A stretch of 64,000 nucleotides of DNA from Acidobacteriota bacterium (lineage in GTDB: Bacteria > Acidobacteriota > Terriglobia > Bryobacterales > Bryobacteraceae): the NCBI GenBank assembly GCA_947470805.1, contig CANIVU010000038.1, positions 1-64,000 of the forward strand. The letters run 5' to 3'. Below, in pieces: positions 60,266-64,000 of this stretch. The notes under the pieces were generated by a model that was not told where the DNA came from, did not search any database, and saw only the letters and a list, made by a program, of their open reading frames with translations. The position numbers and the translations under genes were made by a program. How positions within the stretch are numbered: position 1 is the stretch's first letter; each line of letters begins with the position of its first letter.

Positions 60266-61314
60266 TGCATCTGCTATTCGTGCGCCTGCTATTGCTCACC
60301 GCTCTCGTCCTCCACGCCCAGCCGTTGAAACTGGCCGAGGAAAAGGTCTACGGCCGCGAAGCCTGGATCATGACCAACGGCCTCATCCGTGTGGCGCTGC
60401 TAAAAGGCGGCGGCCACATCGCCGAAGTCCGCCAAACCACCGGCGACCCCAAACGCGACATCAACCCCATGCGCGTGCCGCACTACCCGACCATCGACCC
60501 GCAGAACTACAATCCCGCCAAACACGGAGCCGTCTATGGCACCGATCCCCACGCCCGTCTCTCCTCCGGCTACCTCGGCCACCTGCTCTGCTTCCCGTTC
60601 TATGGCCCCGTCTCGTCACCGGAAGAAGCGAAGCGCGGCCTTGGCAATCACGGCGAAGCCCCGGTCGTCGAATGGCGCAAGATCAAGTCTGAAATCACCG
60701 CCGAAGCCGCGGTCTTCGAATACGGCGCCGACCTCCCGCAAACCCAATACCGCGTCTGGCGCCGCGTCACGCTCCCGGCCGGCAAGCGCCATGTGAACGT
60801 CGAAGAATGGGTGGAGAATCTCACCGATCTCGACCGTCCCATGCAGTGGATGCAGCACGCCACCTTCGGCCCGCCCTTCGTCGAACCCGGCCGCTCGCGT
60901 CTGCGGATCTCCGCCAAGGACCCCGCCCTGCGCGACCGGATGATGCCCGAAGAACACGGCACCGGCAGCTACACCCCCATCCGTCTGGACCCCACCCGCG
61001 CCCAGCAGTTCTTCGTCCTCTCCCACCCGGAGTTCAAGGTGCAAATCGGCTACATCTTCCCCACCACGCAGAACCCGTGGGTCGGCGACTGGATGGAAAA
61101 TCAGCGCAACCAGACGCTGCCGTGGAGCGGCCAGGTCATCGCTCGCGGCATCGAGTTCGGCAACAGCCCGTATGCGGAAGGCCTGCGCAAGGCCATCGAC
61201 CGCGGCACGCTCGACGGGGCGCCCGCTTATGGCTGGATCCACGCCCGCGAAACGCTGAAGAACGAGTTCCGCATCTTCCTCGCCGAACCCGGCGCCGCCG
61301 AACCGGCGCGCTAA
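60265..61314 (+). CDS. Exported mutarotase-like protein of unknown function
   Basis: From GTG 60265 the protein has 349 residues. MHLLFVRLLLLTALVLHA is a signal peptide, cleaved before QPLK. The body is beta-rich: AWIMTNGLIRVALLKGGGHIAEVRQ, RVWRRVTLPAGKRHVNVEEWVENLTD, QWMQHATFGPPFVEPG and EPG near the end. This is like galactose-mutarotase or DUF4380-type sugar-binding sandwiches, but no active-site set is certain. It is coupled to the esterase and converges with the anti-sigma gene (4-base overlap). Confidence 0.7.
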   Translation: MHLLFVRLLLLTALVLHAQPLKLAEEKVYGREAWIMTNGLIRVALLKGGGHIAEVRQTTGDPKRDINPMRVPHYPTIDPQNYNPAKHGAVYGTDPHARLSSGYLGHLLCFPFYGPVSSPEEAKRGLGNHGEAPVVEWRKIKSEITAEAAVFEYGADLPQTQYRVWRRVTLPAGKRHVNVEEWVENLTDLDRPMQWMQHATFGPPFVEPGRSRLRISAKDPALRDRMMPEEHGTGSYTPIRLDPTRAQQFFVLSHPEFKVQIGYIFPTTQNPWVGDWMENQRNQTLPWSGQVIARGIEFGNSPYAEGLRKAIDRGTLDGAPAYGWIHARETLKNEFRIFLAEPGAAEPAR

Positions 61315-62102
61315 CCGATCGAGTTCAACAGCGCCGTCACCGGCCCGGCTACGGTAGCCGCCAGTTGCTGATTGGCCTCCGTCCCCATCTCGGAAACGAC
61401 AAAAACCAGAAACGCATCCGCTTCAAATCCGGCGATCTGAAAACGCGGCACGTCTTCGTGGAAGACCGGCGCGCCGCCAGCCACACGGCGCAGCGGGCTG
61501 TTGGCAAACGTCTCCCCGTCCTGCTTGCGCGCGATGACCAAGGAGACAAGACCGTCATTGGCATCCCGCATCACCAGGTGGACGAATGAGCGGCCGCGCG
61601 CCTTGCATTCATGCCCGGAGACGACGCGATAGTTCGACGGAATGTGAGTCAAAAGCGGACGAAATGCCGCCGGCAACGCCTGCTCCGTTCCGTGTTTCGG
61701 CCATTTCCGGAAGGCCGCGCAGTGGATGTGATCGGAAAGCCCGACGCGCATAATGCGGCTCACGCCCCCGGGCAGCACGTCGAGGTAGGCATTCTCGCTC
61801 ATTCGATTCTGCGCCCACGGCACGGCCCAATAGCTGCCGACAGCCATCAACAGGGCAGCGGCGGCGGCGTAGGGTTGCCAGCGCGCGCGAAACCCAGGCG
61901 GCGCCATCGCCACCCGTACCCGCGATTCCATCCGCGCGTCCACTGGCGTCGAACGAACCGCATGGCGCAGACCCACTCGCACCCGTTCCCGCAGTTCCGC
62001 CTCCGCCCGGCACGCCGCGCACCCGGCCAGATGCGTATGCAGCCAATCAGGTTCGGCCAGCGTGTCCATCGCCACTAGCGCCCGTTCGCAATCCGGATTC
62101 AT
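61311..62102 (-). CDS. Zinc-finger anti-sigma factor
   Basis: The 263-residue protein has a ZAS zinc motif HLAGCAAC (His24, Cys28, Cys31, in the HxxxCxxC arrangement), then a single membrane segment (PYAAAAALLMAVGSYWAVPWA, ~77-97), and a periplasmic domain of about 165 residues. It should hold the ECF sigma factor encoded just upstream at the inner membrane and release it on an envelope signal. It overlaps the sigma gene by 4 bases. Confidence 0.88.
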   Translation of the reverse strand: MNPDCERALVAMDTLAEPDWLHTHLAGCAACRAEAELRERVRVGLRHAVRSTPVDARMESRVRVAMAPPGFRARWQPYAAAAALLMAVGSYWAVPWAQNRMSENAYLDVLPGGVSRIMRVGLSDHIHCAAFRKWPKHGTEQALPAAFRPLLTHIPSNYRVVSGHECKARGRSFVHLVMRDANDGLVSLVIARKQDGETFANSPLRRVAGGAPVFHEDVPRFQIAGFEADAFLVFVVSEMGTEANQQLAATVAGPVTALLNSIG

Positions 62103-62701
62103 CGCCCGCTCTCCTTCCCGCCCAAGGCGTCACGCAGCAATCGGCGCCCACGGCTCACACGGGACATCACCGTCCCAATCGGCACTTGTAGAATTTCGGC
62201 AGCCTCCCGGTAAGCAAATTCTTCCACATCCACCAGCAACAGGACCGCCCGAAAGTCGGACGGAATCTGTTCCAGCGCCGCCAGCAGGTCTTCATCGGTT
62301 AACTGTTCCGGAATCGGTGGCGTATAGGCGGCGGTCGACTCCGTATAGTCATCCATCGGCTGCATCACCGAGAACCGGAACCACTTCCGCCGGTAGTGCT
62401 GCACGCAGTGGAAAAGGATTTTGTACAACCATGCCCGGCAGTTGGTGCCTGTCTCGAAGCGGCCAAACGATTTCCAGGCCTGCAGAAAAACGTCCTGAAC
62501 CACGTCCTCCGCCCGGCCCCGGTCGCCCATCATGCGGGACGCCGTCCGCACCAGGTCGTTCAAGTGCGGCAACGCTTCGCGCTCAAAGCGCTGTTCGGCG
62601 CTCGGCGCCGCCGGGACAGCGGGCATTGGCGAGGTTGGTTCGGTCCGATTCATCCAGCGTTCCGCGGTTTCACTCACGGTCATTGCACCATGAATAACCA
62701 C
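62099..62701 (-). CDS. ECF-family RNA polymerase sigma factor
   Basis: The 200-residue protein has sigma-2 (HLNDLVRTASRMMGDRGRAEDVVQDVFLQAWKSF, with the -10-binding RAWLYKILFHCVQHYRR) and sigma-4 (FRAVLLLVDVEEFAYREAAEILQVPIGTVMSRVSRGRRLL). Sigma-3 is absent, as in ECF group factors. It is paired with the zinc-finger anti-sigma gene by a 4-base overlap. The regulon is unknown; such pairs often answer oxidative or envelope stress. Confidence 0.93.
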   Translation of the reverse strand: MVIHGAMTVSETAERWMNRTEPTSPMPAVPAAPSAEQRFEREALPHLNDLVRTASRMMGDRGRAEDVVQDVFLQAWKSFGRFETGTNCRAWLYKILFHCVQHYRRKWFRFSVMQPMDDYTESTAAYTPPIPEQLTDEDLLAALEQIPSDFRAVLLLVDVEEFAYREAAEILQVPIGTVMSRVSRGRRLLRDALGGKESGR

Positions 62702-62761
62702 TCAGCGGCCCGGCTTATTCCTCGCCGCCAAAATAAATCGTGTCACACACGATTTCACGGC

Positions 62762-63532
62762 TCAAAAGATCCTTCCGGCCCGACGACGCCGTTCCACCTC
62801 CCGGACGAAATGCCGGAAACCGAAAGACGTCACCGCACCGATGGCCAATAGCGCGATAGTGGCGGGCATCGCCTCATCCGCAGTCAGCGGGTGCAATCGC
62901 AATTCCTGACCGAACCGGACCAAGGCGCTAATCGCGTTCATCGCCATAAAGCCCCGAAATGACACCTGCACAAGGAGGCCGTGCGGCGGCGAGACCCAGA
63001 GAGACAGCGACCGCCTCCAGTAGACAGCTATCCAGCCAAACAACCCCGCCGCAACGGGCAGGATCCCCAGAAAAACGGCCCGCTGAAACGGCTCATCACG
63101 CCGTCGAGCCTCCCGCTCCCGTTCCTCCATATCCTTCTCCGTCATCAGAGAGGCCCGATCCACTTCGATGCGCACCGGAGCCATCCCCACCCGCGAAACC
63201 CGGATCTTCTGTCCGTTCCGCACCGGCATCCGATCGCCGGCGCAAACCTCTTGCCCTTGGACCGTAAAGCAGGCGCTACCTCCGCGCCTCCCATAGCCGC
63301 TAACAACGCCCTCCAAGACGCCGGCCGCCCCCTGCGGCAGCAGCAAACCGAACATCACAAGCGCACCGATCAACGCTGGCACGCCGGCCACAAACTGAAC
63401 GATGCCCCAGTCCCGTCCACGCAGCAGCCACAAAGCAGCCATCCCAGCCGAGAACAATCCCGCGCCCCACGCCGCCGACGCCCATCGCGCTACCGGCGCC
63501 GCCTCCTCGAACACGGTCACATACGCAGGCAT
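62762..63532 (-). CDS. Membrane protein of unknown function
   Basis: The 256-residue protein has about five hydrophobic segments. Near residue 85 a soluble loop (SACFTVQGQEVCAGDRMPVRNGQKIRV) carries two cysteines that could form a disulfide. A charged stretch EEREREARRRDE lies between the second and third segments. The last segment ends in RRRRAGRIF. I do not recognise a family. It is a single minus-strand gene, 60 bases downstream of the sigma gene start. Confidence 0.65.
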   Translation of the reverse strand: MPAYVTVFEEAAPVARWASAAWGAGLFSAGMAALWLLRGRDWGIVQFVAGVPALIGALVMFGLLLPQGAAGVLEGVVSGYGRRGGSACFTVQGQEVCAGDRMPVRNGQKIRVSRVGMAPVRIEVDRASLMTEKDMEEREREARRRDEPFQRAVFLGILPVAAGLFGWIAVYWRRSLSLWVSPPHGLLVQVSFRGFMAMNAISALVRFGQELRLHPLTADEAMPATIALLAIGAVTSFGFRHFVREVERRRRAGRIF

Positions 63533-63608
63533 CCCCTACCTGAATAGCACGGCAAGCCCCCAAACTAACCCGTCCCCCCGGTGGGATACTAAAAGCAGGA
63601 GATTTAAT

Positions 63609-63872
63609 ATGGCACAAGAAAATGGCGACAAAGTAGTATGGTTCCTGGCTGGCGCGGCAATCGGCGCGGCCATTGCTCTGCTCTACGCTCCCGCGAGCGG
63701 CGAAGAGACCCGGGCCAAGCTGCTCGACAAAGCCAATGAAGGCAAAGAAGTCCTCGGCGAACACGGTCGCGAACTGATGGACCGCGGGCGTGAACTTTAT
63801 AGCAAGGGCAAGAGCATGGCGGACGAAGCCGCCGACATGTTCGAACGCGGCCGCAAACTCGTCGAAGGCTAG
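63609..63872 (+). CDS. YtxH domain protein
   Basis: The 87-residue protein has an N-terminal membrane segment (VVWFLAGAAIGAAIALLYAP) and the YtxH motif ALLYAPASGEETRAKLLDKA, then an amphipathic Lys/Glu/Arg-rich helix. AGGAG (63597-63601) precedes ATG 63609. YtxH-like proteins appear in general stress settings; the exact role is unknown. It is 3 bases from the next gene. Confidence 0.88.
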   Translation: MAQENGDKVVWFLAGAAIGAAIALLYAPASGEETRAKLLDKANEGKEVLGEHGRELMDRGRELYSKGKSMADEAADMFERGRKLVEG

Positions 63873-63875
63873 ACC

Positions 63876-64000
63876 ATGAGCGCACCGACGCTTCCGGTGT
63901 ACGCCAACGAAACCTACACCGATTTCACCGTGCCTGCCAACCGGCAGCGCCAACTGGAAGCAATCGCCGCCATCCGCGGCGATCTCGGGCGCCAATACGA
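63876..64000 (+). CDS. 1-pyrroline-5-carboxylate dehydrogenase-like, N-terminal fragment
   Basis: The frame is open from ATG 63876 to the window end, giving 41 residues. NETYTDFTVPANRQRQLEAIA is close to the N-terminal 'NE..TDFS.PENR..' of PruA-type glutamate-semialdehyde dehydrogenases. The catalytic domain lies outside the window. It would oxidise glutamate semialdehyde from proline breakdown. The call rests on a short stretch only. It follows the YtxH gene by 3 bases. Confidence 0.55.
   Translation, partial: MSAPTLPVYANETYTDFTVPANRQRQLEAIAAIRGDLGRQY

Noticed and set aside
1-64000. A defence island or biosynthetic cluster
   Set aside because: No restriction-modification, toxin-antitoxin, retron, CBASS, polyketide or non-ribosomal peptide genes were recognised; the region is mixed housekeeping and exported catabolism.

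Overview
The window is about 64 kb of high-GC bacterial DNA with no rRNA, phage, plasmid or CRISPR content. The gene set points to an Acidobacteriota chromosome of the Bryobacter/Solibacter type. The signs are two tandem 1,000-residue Oar-like TonB-dependent receptors with an N-terminal carboxypeptidase-regulatory domain, many exported beta-propeller, FG-GAP and esterase proteins, a sulfatase tail, a cytochrome c/copper-monooxygenase fusion, and a mix of housekeeping and secreted catabolic genes. This placement is inference; no marker rRNA is present.

Layout. 0-6.6 kb: sulfatase tail, a membrane protein, an Rrf2 regulator with cysK, a six-blade kelch protein, a DUF72 protein, tRNA-Glu(CTC) and an FG-GAP protein. 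6.6-11.2 kb: a tandem-repeat block, an HSL-type esterase, a glycogen debranching enzyme, a DUF1223 protein and a second repeat array. 11.2-16.7 kb: rpsA, divergent from a histidine kinase/NtrC-type regulator pair, then an exported hydrolase. 16.8-24 kb: a 670-residue orphan, an alkylation-repair pair (Ada zinc domain fused to a 2OG-Fe(II) oxygenase, then alkB), a secreted unknown, an SMP-30 lactonase and the cytochrome c/PHM-like protein. 24-30.5 kb: the two TonB receptors. 30.8-37.6 kb: PilZ, exported RidA, rarA-trmH family, DUF218, a LytTR regulator, an epimerase and a polyprenyl synthase. 37.7-48.2 kb: tatD, metG, larC, alpha-L-fucosidase, purE-purK, a DUF669-like protein and ssb. 48.4-54.9 kb: an exported unknown, an exported methyltransferase, PfkB kinase, rhomboid protease, a glutaredoxin-like protein, and a cutA-MFS-porin run. 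55-64 kb: an FtsB-like protein, a four-gene coupled operon (CBM9-like, two phosphohexomutases, lipoprotein), a BD-FAE-like esterase, a mutarotase-like protein, ECF sigma/anti-sigma, YtxH and the start of a pruA-like gene.

Genes are tightly packed. Many neighbours overlap by 1-4 bases, and most convergent pairs overlap or abut at their stop codons. The only roomy convergent junctions carry members of one intergenic hairpin/repeat family built on GGGGACACCCG / CGGGTGTCCCC. That pattern, the Ada-oxygenase fusion beside alkB, and a shared upstream motif about 150 bp before both TonB receptors are the strongest unexplained signals. No complete novel defence or mobile system was found.
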